A stretch of 64,000 nucleotides of DNA from Blasia pusilla (GCA_050084515.1 CM114273.1:37262001-37326000); one strand, 5' to 3'. Shown: positions 44,296 to 57,559, counted from the first letter of the stretch. The notes: generated by a model not told the origin, from the letters alone. Program-made: numbers and translations.

Positions 44296-45300
44296 TTTAT
44301 ATCTATGAGAAAATACATGTATAATTTTTCTTATATTGTGTTCCTAGGTTATATGTTTTGAACTCATGTATGGTATCATTCATTTATTTAATTTTATTAT
44401 GAGATTTTTACATCTAAAAAATATTAGTAAACTATATATATTGAGCTCCAAAAAGATATTGTATCTTCCTAAACATATTTTTGTGATTGGGTTCCAATGA
44501 CAAAAATTTGATTGATTGTTTATTACTACCAATCATCCTTTTGGGCCCGTCACACTAGCCATCTCAACTTGTTTTTACCAAAGTCGTTTCACTATTAAAA
44601 ATAAACCTCCTCAGGGCCCACGTGTGACTATTCTCATTTCTAAAACAGGAGATTTTCCGTCCTCACCACTCTATGCTCTCTGAGTCTCTGCAACGCATGC
44701 ATGGACACGCTGTGAGCTCCGGATGAGGCGAAGGTATTTTTAATGAGCAGCGCGGGAGATGTGAGTAACTACGTGCTGAGGTATGTGAGGGTTAGAAGAG
44801 GTGTGTCGCATCGACATGGCAAGGGAGATGATAGAAGATCAGTCATCGGAACACCTCGAAACTCGAAACCTCAGCTCAGCTGTGGTGGTGTCAAGCAGCT
44901 GAGGAAGGAAGGGGAGTTCCCAGGACACCACCAGAATTAGATTCCGGGACGAGCGTTAGTTTCCATTGAGGGTATCTTCAAGACTGTCCAACGTGCCGCA
45001 GCGGCGCATCATGGCCCCGTGTACATGGGTGCTGTTCAGCTGCTCGAGTGGGACTGGTGGGGGGCTTAATGTCTCCAATTGTTGCTCTGCGGAGTTCTCA
45101 GTGACCGCCCTCGAACTCTGTGTCGACGGTTTCCCACAGGGGCGGTTTGCAAGGTATAAAAAGGAGCTCATTCTCTTGTGAATGAAATAGTGGAGCAGTG
45201 TAGCTTGAATTTTCGTGGTGGTCGAGGATTTTGTCAGCTTGCTGTGTCAACCGTTAGAGCTGAAGTGGAGGTCGACAAGACAGGCGTATCTGAGCTCGCA
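44296..45300. other. Upstream region of the oxidoreductase gene
   Basis: Holds the presumed promoter and 5' UTR of the gene that starts at 45301. Composition rises in GC from about 44640. A TATAAA string at about 45156-45161 lies 140 bp before the ATG and is a reasonable TATA candidate. Confidence 0.45.
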
Positions 45301-48300
45301 ATGGCCGTGCCGACGATGCAGAAGGCGTGGGTTTACCACGAGTATGGGGGAAGAGAGGTGCTGAAGTTCAGTGAAGTTGTCGTGCCACCGGTAGCTGCAG
45401 ATCAAGTTCTTGTGAAGGTGTCCGCCGCGGGCCTGAATCCCCTGGACTGGAAGAGACGATCAGGAGTATTCCGAAGTTCGGATTCTAAATTCCCAGTGCG
45501 TAATTCTCTTCGGATTTCCATCTTTCTTCGTGTTCTTGTTCTTGATGTAGATCTTCTCTTTTTCTTTCCTAAGTTAGGATTCGAAATTTCCTGTGCGTAC
45601 TTCTCTTTCAACGTGATTTGCTGTTCGTCTCCGTGCTCCTGCTCTTTTAAATCTTTCCCAACCGAGCTTAAGCACACAGCGTGCGGCAGTGAGCTCCAAG
45701 GATCTCTCTTATCTCGTGGGCAACGTCTAATCGTGAGGCCTCGCTGATGTGGAGCTGTTCCAGTGTTCCCGTGACATGAGTGACGGTGAATTGAGAGATC
45801 AGAGACAAACAAACGTTGCCAATTGAGGATTGAATATCGGAGTTGTCTCTACAATAAAGAGATCACAGGTGTTACTTGGTGACATTAGTCGCCACTTTCT
45901 GTGAGGGTCTTCTTTCTCAACAAGTTGAACGGTTACGGACACCGTGGAGATCTTGGAGTCCACGCCCTGGACTCGGGGATGAATCCTCGCGAGTTTGAGC
46001 TTGAGAAAAGTTGAGACACTGATTTGAAATCCTACCGAGGAAGGTGCATGGGCGGGTCCTGTGGCTGAGTGGGTTGTGTACAGTCCTCTACTTTCCGTGG
46101 ACGCCCTCTCCGTGCACCAGGTGAATGGTTTGGGAGAAGGTCCTGGATTGAATAATCTGTCATCAACTGCGGTTTTACCATCACCAGAGCTTTTCGACTC
46201 GGAGAGGGTTATGAGGATAGCTGAGACACCAAAGTTTCTTCTTGTGAATGTGCTCTCCCAAATTGATCGAGTACGCTGGAAATCGATGATGCAATCAATT
46301 CTCCTCATGATTCATAGGAATCATGTGTGTGGACAGTCTGTTAGCTCTGGGTACCTATCGGAATGGGTTCGAAGCTATGAAAAATTTGTTCGAGTTGAGA
46401 ATAGTACGATTGACGATCGAAATGTGTACTGCGGTCCTACCTGGTTGCTTCAGCTTTAGCGGCTTCCTCTCCCTGTTTCTTAGTTGATTACGGGAGTGTA
46501 TCTGAGGACGATGATCCCTTTGACACTCGAGCAATCCCTCCACTCATGTGAATTCCCTTGTGTCGCCTTCATGAACTGTCTGGTGTGGTCGCCCAAGAAA
46601 CTCGCCAGTGGCCTTAGAAACCAGGTACGGCCGACCTTGATAGATGTGGTCTCAGACCCGTCCTACCGCTCCTGCCCCCCTCCTAGATGAGAGTATGCAA
46701 GTTTAAACTAAGAACTGCTCGAGTCGTCCATGTCTTATATACGTCAGCCTTGCGCCAATTAGTCATGTACGATGCCTGATTTCTTCCATTGTGGTCTCTT
46801 GTGACCAACGTTGGACCGATCTTCAACATCTATCCCTTCCTCGATGGGATTCGCTCATCCCTTTTGTTCTCATGCATCTTTGCTTTTTCTTCCATCAAGA
46901 CTGATTTATCACTTGCATCTCGTGGTGGGTGCAGACTGTCCCATGCTTCGACTTCGCTGGCGTTATCGTGAAGTTGGGCAGCGATGTGACAAAATTTTCT
47001 GTAGGTGACGAGGTGTACGGGGATGTTTCAGAGTTTTGCATCGGTGCTCCAAAGCAGTATGGTACCCTTGCACAATATACTGCAGTGGAAGAAAAGCTGA
47101 TTGCCTTGAAACCAAAGAATCTAAACTTCATAGAGGCAGCAAGTTTACCTCTAGCCGTTGAGACGGCCTATCAAGCATGGCGAATTGGAGGTCTGAAGGA
47201 GGGTAAGACGGCTTTGGTTCTTGGTGGTTCTGGAGGTGTAGGCACTCTGGCGATCCAGGTCCGTGTGCTGTGAAACATCTTAGCTCTTTCCGATTCCAAG
47301 CTCAGTTCATTGTGTTCATGATTTCATCAAGAAAATATTACAAGTATTGAAACTAGGTGACTTATTGTGTTCGTGCGGGTGCTATCAATTCTCTGACTGG
47401 ATAGCATCATGAATCTACCTTTTTCCCCCTGGTGCTGGGGGCTGTGTTGAACTAGCTTTCAGTGTCTGACAGCTGCAAGTTAGGCACAATGTACTGAACT
47501 TGTGTACCTCTTCTCGTATGTATATTGAGCTGCACTTGCCGATTTGCAGAATAGCTGAAAGTCTAGTGTTTTGTACACTGGAGTACATCCACACTTTTCG
47601 GGAGCATCTTTGGTTCCACTGACTTCTGAAGTTGGAAAATCTAGTTCGCATGGATTAACAAGCTTAGTTGTGGCTGGGTTTTGACTCTTTGTTGCTTGGA
47701 CTATTGACAGATGGCCAAGTACATTTTCAAAGCCTCAGTTGTAGCCACAACAGTGGGCGCTAGGAATGTGGAATTTGTGAAGTCACTGGGAGCAGATGTG
47801 ACGATCGACTACAGGAAAGAAAAGCTTGAAGATTTGTCCGAGAAGTATGATGTGGTTCTGGATGCAGCCGGTGAGATGGCCCAACCTCACAGAAGATCTA
47901 TTTTCTGTTTTTCTAGTCCCACAGATTTGTAACAGTTTTGTTTAGATTGCGGTTTTATTATTTTCATCCTAATGTCTTCAGAGTTTGCATAGTTTCTCAA
48001 GCAGCTCACGAAATAAGATAAACATAGTAACCCCGAGTCAATCTCCTCTAATAAATTAAGGGAATGCTTGAAGCTGCAGTTTTGGTTGCGAGGTATGAGG
48101 ACTGTCAAATATTGAGTGATTCGGGCCATATGGACTTCCAAGGTCCAAGGGTAGAGAGAACTGGGCATTTTTCTCAAGCCACTATCAACATATCTGCTAG
48201 GAGCCTTAACAATATTGAGTCTCGTTATGTTGGTATTTGCAGAAAGGGGTGAAGGAGCGAAAGCTCTCAAGGAGGGTGGGAGGGCTATAGTCCTCTCCGG

Positions 48301-48505
48301 AGAGGTCACACCGCCTGCTACGGGTTATGTCGTTGTTTCCAAAGGCTCAGACTTGGAGGAGCTAAACCCGTTCTTCGAGAATGGAACATTGAAACCCATT
48401 GTTGATCCCCAAGGGCAATTTGGATTCTCAGACGCAGTGAAAGCATTTGAGTACCTGGAATCAGGTCATGCAACTGGCAAAGTTGTTGTATCTCCCATAG
48501 CCTAG
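45301..48505 (+). CDS. Zinc-independent quinone/alkenal oxidoreductase (MDR family)
   Basis: Four exons: 45301-45495, 46935-47258, 47711-47870 and 48243-48505, introns GT-AG, in phases 0, 0 and 1, giving 313 residues. The protein begins MAVPTMQKAWVYHEYGGREV, has the GroES-like half (VLVKVSAAGLNPLDWKRRSG, VPCFDFAGVI, VGDEVYGDVSEF), then the Rossmann half with the NADPH loop LGGSGGVGTLAIQ and DVVLDAAGE, and ends GKVVVSPIA. It lacks the zinc-ligand pattern of alcohol dehydrogenases. Plant relatives include 2-alkenal reductases, chloroplast alkenal/one oxidoreductase and furanone reductases, which use NADPH to reduce reactive carbonyls or quinones. Exact substrate is uncertain. No transit peptide is obvious, so cytosol is likely. 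The ATG has a strong context (GCAATGGCC). A stretch open in frame upstream to 45178 lacks an ATG. Confidence 0.9.
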
Positions 48506-49837
48506 ATCAAAAGTATATGTTCCAATCACACCAAAGGATGACATGGCTGGGAACGTCCTTCATCCCCAAGGAAAGGTTACCCCTTATAATATGGAGTGTG
48601 TGAACAATGCTAGCCATCAGCACAGAGAATGCGAATGGCTGATTGTGAGTAGTTGCCCACGTTTTCCTCAGAGCAGAGTATGGTGGACTATCCTTCCCAA
48701 ACTTTTACTCCAGGCTTCAGCTTCCTTGGAGGGTGGAATATGTTACAGGGTACCTTCCACCCTTGCTCTGCTGGTGCACTACCTTTTTGAACATACAGCA
48801 CTGTGTAATAAAGGTTTGAAATGTGATCACTTTGGTGGTGTGTCTCTTCTCACTCATCGCTGCATGCAGATTACTCTGCATTCTCAGCTCTAACCCCGCA
48901 CACTTGTATTTGATTTTACTTTGGGTAGATACCATGATGGAGAGCTATTTGCTCATTACTGCTGCTCCATTCTAAGATCATTCTTCACTCCTAGCTCCAG
49001 CACTGCATTGTCGTTGCTGGTTTTCATTTGTGGAGAGAAGAAGAGCATGATGGAAAAGTGATCTCGCTCATGGCTAATCGATTCCCAACCCTGGGGTCAT
49101 GTGTTATTCTCAACTCTTGTATGTGCCTCTTCTATCGTGCTTTGTGTCTTCGCACTCAGATCTCTCTTCCTTCTTGACTCCAAGATTGTATGTTTATGGC
49201 TAGTTTTCGCATGTGTGGTAGAATGTGGAATGAAAATCCCTTCTCATTATGTCTCTTGTTGCTCATTGCAACTTCTCTTGATTCTAAAGATTTGCAACAC
49301 TCCACATATTTATTATAATCCATACTATGTCCACTCCTAATTCCCAACTCAACACATCTCCACCTTCGGATTTAGCATCGAAGTTGAAAGCACCATGAGC
49401 AAGTTCTCCCTTATAGATGAGAAGTCAATTTTGGCCTTTACCTCTCCTAATTCAACCCAACTTAGAATTGCAACCGTAGAAGAAACTACTAATATTTATA
49501 CAAATTTTACCACTTGCTATTTGAAGAGGAGAACTACAATCTTAACGAGGGTAAGAAAGGAGTCACCTACATGTTTGTAAGGAATTCATCATGTTCCATC
49601 TTGTAGCCCACCTCAGCTTATGATAAGCAGCACTTTGCGAGGTGAATACTAACCTACCCCAAAATGATTAAAGTACCATGACTTAAATTACTTTGATGCA
49701 ATTTGTGATTGTTGTTGCATCTCCAAGAGCAAGAAGCCAACATATGTTAAGGATAGCAAGAAAAAAAATTGAATTTGTGTGTAACATCATTAATCTTTTC
49801 CCTTCATGGGTTAGCTCTTCAAACACTTTTTTATTTC

Positions 49838-49864
49838 GCATGCATTGCACGGGCACCTTACTAG
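49838..49864 (+). mobile_element. Helitron-like 3' terminus
   Basis: GCATGCATTGCACGGGCACC then TTACTAG before a T. The last 20 bases match, apart from a few positions, those of the inverted terminus at 52049 and of the element at 44024. The hairpin arm is degenerate and the 5' end was not located. Confidence 0.5.
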
Positions 49865-52048
49865 TAGTGCATTACAAACTTGTTAAGTGGTAAACGTCTT
49901 GGTAATTGGAAAGCACTCTTGGACACTCTTGGAAAATTGCTTGCAAGAGCGAGAGACGTAATATGAACATTAGATTAATCCGGAGATTTGAGCTCGATTT
50001 TCGATTACAAGCCTTATCACGAAGCGGATCGTGTCCACTTTGACATTGTTAGTGGATTCTTTTTGTAAGTTTCACAATTTTGCTACTTGAAATGTGTTTA
50101 GTATGGCACTCATTTGGAGAAGTGGGGGCAGGAAAATATACAATGCGGGGACGTGGATGAGTGACATGGATCGAATTCACAAGGATTCTATATTCAAATA
50201 AAAATGTATACTTGGAATCAATTACGTGCATGATGGACGTGTCCTTCATCTTTACATTACATTATTGTTTGTAATCCTTCAAAAAATGTATCTTTATGAC
50301 TTAGTGCGTGCATAAGTTTTCACATTTATGTTCTTCTATTTGTTCTTTTGATTCGGTTTAGGTGGAATTTATTGACACACACTTCTCTTGCCTTCTTCAC
50401 TTGAAATTGAATCAAAATCGTCCATCCTGAAACTTACATCACCCAATTGATATTGTGCACTTGATCAACATTTAGTAATGGTAAAATACACAAAACATTT
50501 TGGTGCATTCAAATGTGATGCAATCCAAAATCCTCTGCCTGACCCCTTTTTAAGCGAACACTTGATTTGGTATGGTCATAAAACGAGGCATGGATTACAT
50601 TACCCACCTCTGGCTATCTGCCGTAACTAGTGTGCCCACCCGCTATTGGCCGTAAGCAGCCTGTCAAGCCTTCCCCTCCAACCGAGCTGCCGAGGGCAAA
50701 GCCCTACCCTACGCTGCCTTCAATGCAAGGTCGTGGCTAAGTATGGCATTCACAACTCATTGGTAATCAGATGACAAGCAAGTGCTCTGAAATTCATAAA
50801 AGCAAGTGGATGTGAAATGAAACTGGCAAGTAAGGGCTTAAACCAACAAGTTCAAGTTGGGGGTAGTTCTCACAAAATAGGATATGGTTCCCCATTCTCC
50901 ACGCCCTTATGTTATGTAAGTTTCTGCTTAGTGAGACCAAAGCACATCTTGGAATTCTTCAAATTCTTCAAGATTGCGGCAAGGAGTAGTTGCATTTTTG
51001 TAACTGTGTGCTTGAATTTTGCCACTCACTTGCATGCATTCACGCTTGGCTCTATAGATTTCACGGCCCACGAAAGTACACGTCCAATTCTGGAAGTATG
51101 ATTGTGCTCACTCCCACCAATGCCAAAATTGTATATCGACCCTTTGCTCCAGTTCTTCTTGCCTACGGTAGAGCGAGTCGCGCCCCCTAGATACCCTTGA
51201 TATTCCCTAATGAATCTATCTAATAATAGGCGACCACATAATATGCACAATATGACAAAATAGTAAGACAATACGACAAAATAGTAACATGCTTCGATTT
51301 TTTCCTTAAGTCCTATTAGATGGGTAGAAAGAATGAAATTGAATGGAATGAGAGTACTTTTGTTAGTTAATAATTTATACTATAATGAATGATCCTAAGT
51401 GTTTATAGTAAATAATAATAATAATGAAAAAATAGCCCAAAAATATAATTTTATTCCTTGACTCATATTTGATGGGAAGGGGAAATAAATTTGAATGGAG
51501 AAGAAGTAGATATTTTCTAAAATTTATGGAAGGGTGTAATTATTTAGAGGAGTGGAATGTCATTTAAATTTTTAAGTGAGAAGTGGAATTACTTAGAATA
51601 GCGAAATGTTATTACTCTTCTAAGATTTAAGAAAATAAAAGTTATCTTTAAAATTTTAAATGAAAAACAAGATTATTTTAAAAATAATCATATTGATTGA
51701 TATTCCATATTTTAGGAAAGGAAAATGAATTTGAAAGAAAAAGGAAAATGATTTAGTTAATTAAAATTAAATGAATGTTATTTTGATAGGAAGAGTGGAA
51801 AGGGAAGAGTAGAAATGGAAGGAATTTGTTAAGTGGCCCCCTATCATGTAATGTAATCTGGTGTATGAGTATTAGGTGCCCCATAACAAAACTTTCAAGG
51901 CCATAGTTACCTATTTCTAATTTAGTCCCAAAGAGAGTAGTGCCCCATAGCCAAACTATTGCACTATCAAGGCTTTCTTACCCGTTTCTAATTTACCTTG
52001 TTTACGGTGCAAGCAAGCTACAATGCTCGGATATGGTAGTAAAATAAA

Positions 52049-52076
52049 CTAGTAAGGTGCCCGTGCGATGCACGGG
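52049..52076 (-). mobile_element. Helitron-like 3' terminus (inverted)
   Basis: On the minus strand CCCGTGC-ATC-GCACGGG forms a perfect 7-bp hairpin (52076-52060), followed by CACCTTACTAG and then T, the classical Helitron end. The 5' TC end, expected to the right, was not identified. Confidence 0.62.
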
Positions 52077-52597
52077 AAATAAAAAAATATTAGAAAAGCT
52101 TTTGTTAATGTACAACGCGTGAAGGGAAGTGATTAGTGTTTCACACAAATTCAAACTTTTTTCTTTCAATGTGAAATATTTTTTTCTCGCACAAAAAATA
52201 AAAAAATATCTAAATAATTTTTGTTAATGTATAGCCCAAATTCAAACATTTTTCATAATGTAAAACATTTTCTTGGATTCAATACCCATTCTCCACATGA
52301 ATTCGAATTCATTTTTTCTTAGAAGTATGCAAACATTTTCTTCTTCCAATTGTCACGTGTCAAGCACACAAGGCACTTGAAAACCATCCATGGGTGGGAC
52401 CATGTGGACCTGCGAATCCTTTGGTCGTGACTCGTGAGTCGTGGATAGAGTTCTGATTGAATCTCCCCGCGGATCTATGGGCATGTTTCCGCTCATCTCC
52501 TGCTTCCTGGAAGTGCCAAATCGACTAGGACCTGCTGGATGAGGTGAGGTGAGGTGAGGTGACAGGAGTGGGTTTTTTCGTTTGTGTATCAGGGAGG

Positions 52598-54476
52598 ATG
52601 GGCCTATTTTTGGCGATGGGAGTTTGGGCGCCGTCGGCTTCGAAGGCTTGTCACGGATTGTACCGTGCATCGCTTCAGGCACCGACTGTGCCTCGGAAAA
52701 TGTCGACTCAGGAGGTGGCTGTCACTCCCGCGCAAGGTGCACAGAGTCACCGAGGCGCGCTACTTGTACTGATTTCATTTCGAGCGAATTGAGTAATGAT
52801 TCTTTGTTATTCTCGGGAATTCGGAGTAGTTGTGGAATTGAGGGAGGTGGATAGTCAGGAAGTACGGTGAGGGATGGAGAGATTGAATTACTGATAGTCT
52901 TGATCCCCTCAGCAGCACGAGCCTGGACCAGAAATTAAAATCTTATATTGTGTCCGAGTTAATACAGCCATAGATTGATGACGTGACAGCGAGAGGAATG
53001 GCTGTGAGATCAGGAAAATTGAAGTAAGTCATGAATCTCAGTGAGCGCAGCGGAGAGATTGGCCAGAGAGGTCCAAAGTTCGCCTGGGGATTTAGTTTTT
53101 TTTTTAAAAACTTTTTCATGTGGAGTTGATTTGCCTGGGAGCGTGTAGTTGGCAATTTGATTCTTGAAGCAGGTGTAGGTCATGACAAACAGATGACCTT
53201 CGGGATAGTCAGCGACAGATCTTCCGCTCGATGGATAGACGGACTTTTCTTTCGAGCACTGCTGCAGCCTTTCACTTCGTGTTGACAAGCGGAAACATGG
53301 CTTTTGCTGATGTAAAAATTGCACTCTCTAACATTCAAGCCGACCCTGTTACTTGCCCTGGTAATTATTGTCTTTCTACAAGGTTTCTTTTTGTGTTTGT
53401 AGCATCCTTGTTCCTTACAACTGGTTGCGTGTCGTCAAATGAGGTGGTTACTGACTTCGATGAGGCCTAGTTTTGGAGAGTCTCTAAAAGAGCGCCGCAT
53501 GCCGAATAGAGACTCGCACATCTTATGTCACTGGGCATATTCTATCGCCTGCACTCTGTGTTGCATGAGAATCTCACACCGAAAAGGAATTGCAACTATT
53601 CATCAGTGTCCGCTACTTAACTGTTGAAAAATCGTAGAGAGTCTGCATTACAACCCCCGTCTTGTTTTCATATTGAGCCAATTGGTGGGGATTCAGAGGG
53701 TCAAACAACTGTCACCGGTGGCACATCATTCGGCGCTGCTTGCTTCCGGATCACAGGGGATGCAACTAACCCCACCAAGCAAACTGTCTATAATGCGGTA
53801 AGAAGAGAATGTCATTGGTATGTTCAGAATAGACACTTCCAATTTTCTTCCATAACTTCGTTCGACTTATTGTGAACCCCGTCTGCCTGGTGCCTAAAAA
53901 TGGAGTGAAAACTCGAAGCAACTTGCCTTGTTCACCCATACCTCGTCATTGTGCAGGATATATTTGGCAGAGTGTATGATGCGCAAGGAGAGCCCGCCCT
54001 GGACACTGTGAGTTGACTTGCCAAACTTTGCAGACGAGAGTTAACTTGGGTGCCGTAATTGAGGTGACGAAGGCTTTACGAGGATGGAATTGACTTATAT
54101 AGTGGAAGGACCTTCCCGTATGTTTTTGGCCAGGTTGAAAATCTTCGTCTCGACACAATCGCGGAAATACCTCCCGGCAAATCAAAGGTCAGTATTTCCG
54201 ACAAAGCTGTTTTTAGGAGCCCACACAGCTCCTGTTTTTCTTTCAAGTTCCAGGAACAATCTCGCTTAGTGACTTTCCTTACAGCTTTCTTTCTGGTCAC
54301 CGTTTGCTTCGCTGCAGATAAGCTTCCAGATCACTGTTAATGCGGGGCAGGCAAAGCTTGGCCCACTAGAGCTCAAGAATTTCAAAGCAACTGGTTATCT
54401 TGGCAAAGTTAACAACCGTCAGGTAAACTCCGCAGCCGCATCCCAGTTGACCATGCCCATGTATGTGATTCCCTGA
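52598..54476 (+). CDS. Probable thylakoid-lumen protein with twin-arginine signal
   Basis: Built from short exons with GT-AG borders: 52598-52714 (transit peptide, least certain), about 53219-53360, 53697-53797, 53957-54007, 54134-54187 and 54318-54476, about 208 residues. Exon 2 encodes SMDRRTFLSSTAAAF and a hydrophobic stretch ending AFA before DVKIALSN, a typical Tat-type lumen-targeting signal with an A-x-A cleavage site. The mature part contains GGTSFGAACFRITGDATNPT, DIFGRVYDAQGEPALDT, LDTIAEIPPGKSK and FKATGYLGKV; its pattern recalls FxLYD-like beta-sandwich domains. Phases agree across exons 2-6, which supports the model. The last exon may read on to TGA at 54474 or be spliced again after NNRQ, where a GTAAAC follows. 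I do not recognise the exact protein. Confidence 0.68.
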
Positions 54477-57153
54477 AATCCTCTGTAATCACGGTTGAAG
54501 CACGGTTTCCTTTGTGGATGAAAGCTTAGTCAATGTGGTACTCAAATGGGAGACGCTCGAGTTAGTTGTGGCCAGATCAAAAGGAGGAGCACCCACAAAC
54601 CTGATGAGGAATTTGACTGTCGCAGGGTTCAGGCCGACTAGACGACATAGATTTCAGCGAACTGGATCCCGATTTCTGAACCCTTGCAGCTCTGGCGATC
54701 TGAAAGGACAGCTCTAAATTTCGGTTGACTGGTGCTTGGGTCTTACGATTGCTCAAAGGTTCCTTACACTCCGGTTTGGCAAGCATCGTGGATGTGTTTG
54801 CTTCCGAAAACTGAACTCACATCATTGACCAGTATCTTTCAACGTTTTGAGTAGTACCAGAAATACCCGCGAGTTGGGTTTGTGAGCAAAAAATATTCAG
54901 ATGTTATTTATACAACCTTTCGTATCGGGTGGTTTGCCCCATCTCTCCCTTCGACATTTTATGGCCGTGTGTTCGGGACGAAAGGCAATTTAGACCTCCA
55001 CGTTTCCTAATTGTCACTGTAGGCACAAGGAGTAATCCCATAATGATAGTGCCATTTCAGTGACCATTCGCGGTAGAACGCACGCAACATCGTGTTCAGG
55101 GACATGAAGAATAGGTCTGCCATCGATTGACAGAGAAGAGAGTATCTGACCATAATCCTTCCAAAGCAATCTCTCGAACATGTGTAGGAGTCGCCACAAC
55201 TGCTTCTTAGCGCAGACGCTTGCTTTTATGATTGTTTGTTGGAAGAGTTTGAAAGCGTAGACTTGGCGGTTGCTGATTTATGCAACATGATCTCGTCACC
55301 GTGAAATGTTCTTACTTTTTCAAACAAAAATTACGGGGGCACCCAGGTTTTAAAAAAAAAATACTTATTAGGTCCATCAGATTGGATAAAATTTCAGCAG
55401 CTTTCTTTGGAAATTGCGGCGTGCCTCGGGGTTTAGGTCCCTTCCTATTCAACGTAACCACGAGAAGGAATGACGCTTTCAATTGATTCCTATATATATA
55501 GGAATCAATTGAATAATTGCAAATTGTTCCGCTGGATTGCAAGGTCGTGAGGTGCGGGCGCAAAGGTCCGAGTTGGAATCCGCTCGTGCGTTTCCTTTTT
55601 TAGGCCCCCTCTTACTTGCCTGCTTGTGTTCAAGCTGCCTGGTTTCGCAATAAAAGCGAGTGATTCTTATGGCTTTCGCATCATCTAACTTTCAATTTTT
55701 ATAAGTGATATATATACAAAAATTTACAGGCTGAAATAATAACAAGGAATCAAGTTATGTTGTGACGTGATTAATTGATTTTTGTCTTTGCCGTGGAAGT
55801 ATTTGGGCACTTATGTGTTTTCTGATACTTTTTTTGAGACATATGCTCAGCATTCTTTAAGAATCATAACCTTGTCACGTCTCGTAGTCCTCTCTTCATA
55901 GTCACTACTTATTTTTGGTAATGCATCTCGGTTGTCTCGTTGTGCATAAGTTTTGGCATTGAAATGAAGAGCGAAAGTGGTTAGGGGTCGTTCATCTTGT
56001 CGTCCATTCACATCTGACCAACCATTCGTGTTCTTATCAAATTTATTTCAAGCTATTAAATTTGTAATTTGTTGAGTTGGTGTGTATGTTAACTTTTTAC
56101 GATTTTTTCTTTTGGCATTTTCTTTTGCATTTCTTTACTTCTTCCCTTTTTGGGATGTTATTACTATTATATTATATCTTACTTTTAGTTTTTTTTAATA
56201 AAGTGGATATGTATTAGTAGGGGCCGTAATTGAATAGATGTTTGGAATCTTTTTCAAAGATTTCATTCTCGGCCAAAATGTAGTACAACTTTGCAACAAC
56301 AAGTAATAATACAAGTCAAGTCCTAATAGATTAATTCTATCTTAATCAACAATGTAAACAATTCTTTCTTGTATGTATGAAGAAGTTTGTCTTGACATGA
56401 GACCAAATGTAAATACCATCTTTTCACATAAATTCTCTCTTCTTACAATTGGAACGAAACTTGTTGCAGCACGAGAGCCTCTTTATAACTCATACAACTT
56501 GTCAACCCTTTCAACATGAGGTACTTCTTATGAGTGCAACCCTCCTTCACCACTTAGTAATATTTCGCTTCATTGGTAACAATATTTGAAGATTGTCTCT
56601 TGCCGCACATCCACACACTTACAACACACATGCGGGCTAAGATTGCAAGAGACGGGAAAAAATTGGCCCACCCTAAGCCCACGACAGGTTTGCGTAGGGC
56701 ATGGTTGCGGTGTGGGCCACAAAACGGGTGATGGGTGCTTAGACTGGGTGCAGGTTGATTAATCCCTGGTCTATGCTGCGGGCGGAGTGGGATCAGGTGT
56801 AGGCCGCGGGCATCTGAGCCCGCACAGACATGTTCGTCCTTAGGATAGACATAAGTCCGCGGACATGGACATGTTTGTGGACGCGGACTTTGTCCGTGTG
56901 CAAAATTGCTAGCCATGAGACACATGAAATGTGGGTCCTAAATCCAAGGTATGTTTGGGAAGCCAAGAAATCCATAGGATGCAAGAAGCCTTCGCCAAGC
57001 CATCTCGATGGATAACTAGTCAAATATTGGTCAGCGGGTCACAAACCACGCTTGGTTTAGGGCCAAAATCAAGGGCTTGAGGGGGACAATGGGGAAGGTT
57101 GTCTGAAGGTGGGGTTCCCCCAGAGAACCCTAGAAGTACCTATAAGGAAGGAA
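54477..57153. other. Intergenic region
   Basis: 54477-55250 may hold the 3' UTR of the lumen-protein gene; no further exon is convincing. A perfect palindrome lies at 55478-55513. 55680-56560 is AT-rich. 56640-56930 is GC-richer with GCGGGC/CCGCGGAC words and shadow frames on both strands. The part nearest 57.5 kb probably belongs to the 5' LTR of E5, but its left end could not be set. Confidence 0.45.
55478..55513. repeat. 36-bp perfect palindrome
   Basis: TTCAATTGATTCC, TATATATATA and GGAATCAATTGAA together form a gap-free 18-bp self-complementary arm pair. Confidence 0.85.
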
Positions 57154-57180
57154 GGGGGAGGGGAGGGGAGGGGAGGGGGG
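57154..57180 (+). repeat. G-run cluster, quadruplex-capable
   Basis: Five runs of four to six G separated by single A bases within 27 bases, about 360 bp before the E5 primer-binding site. It could form a G-quadruplex in the RNA or DNA strand; probably within the LTR. Confidence 0.7.
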
Positions 57181-57559
57181 ACACTCTCCCTCTCTACCCC
57201 CTCAAGTCCTTGAACCATGAACTAATCATGATGCATGTTTGATCATGTTTCAAGTTTGAGCTAAGGGATGCACCTTGAGGAATTAAGAGACACGCTCCAA
57301 TTTAGGCAAGCAAATTAGGGAGATTGGTCAAGGCGTAGGGAAGGGGTTTCATAGGGAGACGCTACGCACTTGGGAAGACTCAACCGGACGGATTAGCGCT
57401 TGGCGACTTCTGGGCTACCTACGGAACACACAATCGATTGAGTCTATGGGACTCCAACTAAGTCTTCCGATTGCAAAGCTCAAGATCGGGAGAACTTTGA
57501 GGTGAAGCTAGGAGAAGCAAAGGACGGACTTTACAACATGGTATTAGAGCAAATCATTG

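Larger units (their letters stand above)
48506..52597. other. Intergenic region with Helitron ends and AT-rich sequence
   Basis: The first few hundred bases should be 3' UTR of the oxidoreductase gene. Two Helitron-like termini (49861 and 52049) are listed separately. 51280-52040 is AT-rich. 50590-50720 is a GC-richer patch of unknown nature. A (GAGGT)4 microsatellite lies at about 52541-52560. No coding region is supported. Confidence 0.5.

Noticed and set aside
45178-45300. In-frame upstream extension of the oxidoreductase gene
   Set aside because: Begins with GTG, not ATG; the ATG at 45301 has a strong context and gives a normal protein start.
45496-46934. Open frames of 130-170 codons within this stretch
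   Set aside because: This is intron 1 of the oxidoreductase gene; borders GT-AG and phase fit, and the frames show no known protein.
56554-57023. Minus-strand frames rich in Pro, Arg and Cys
   Set aside because: Follow from GCGGGC/CCGCGG words on a GC-rich patch; no start context or similarity.
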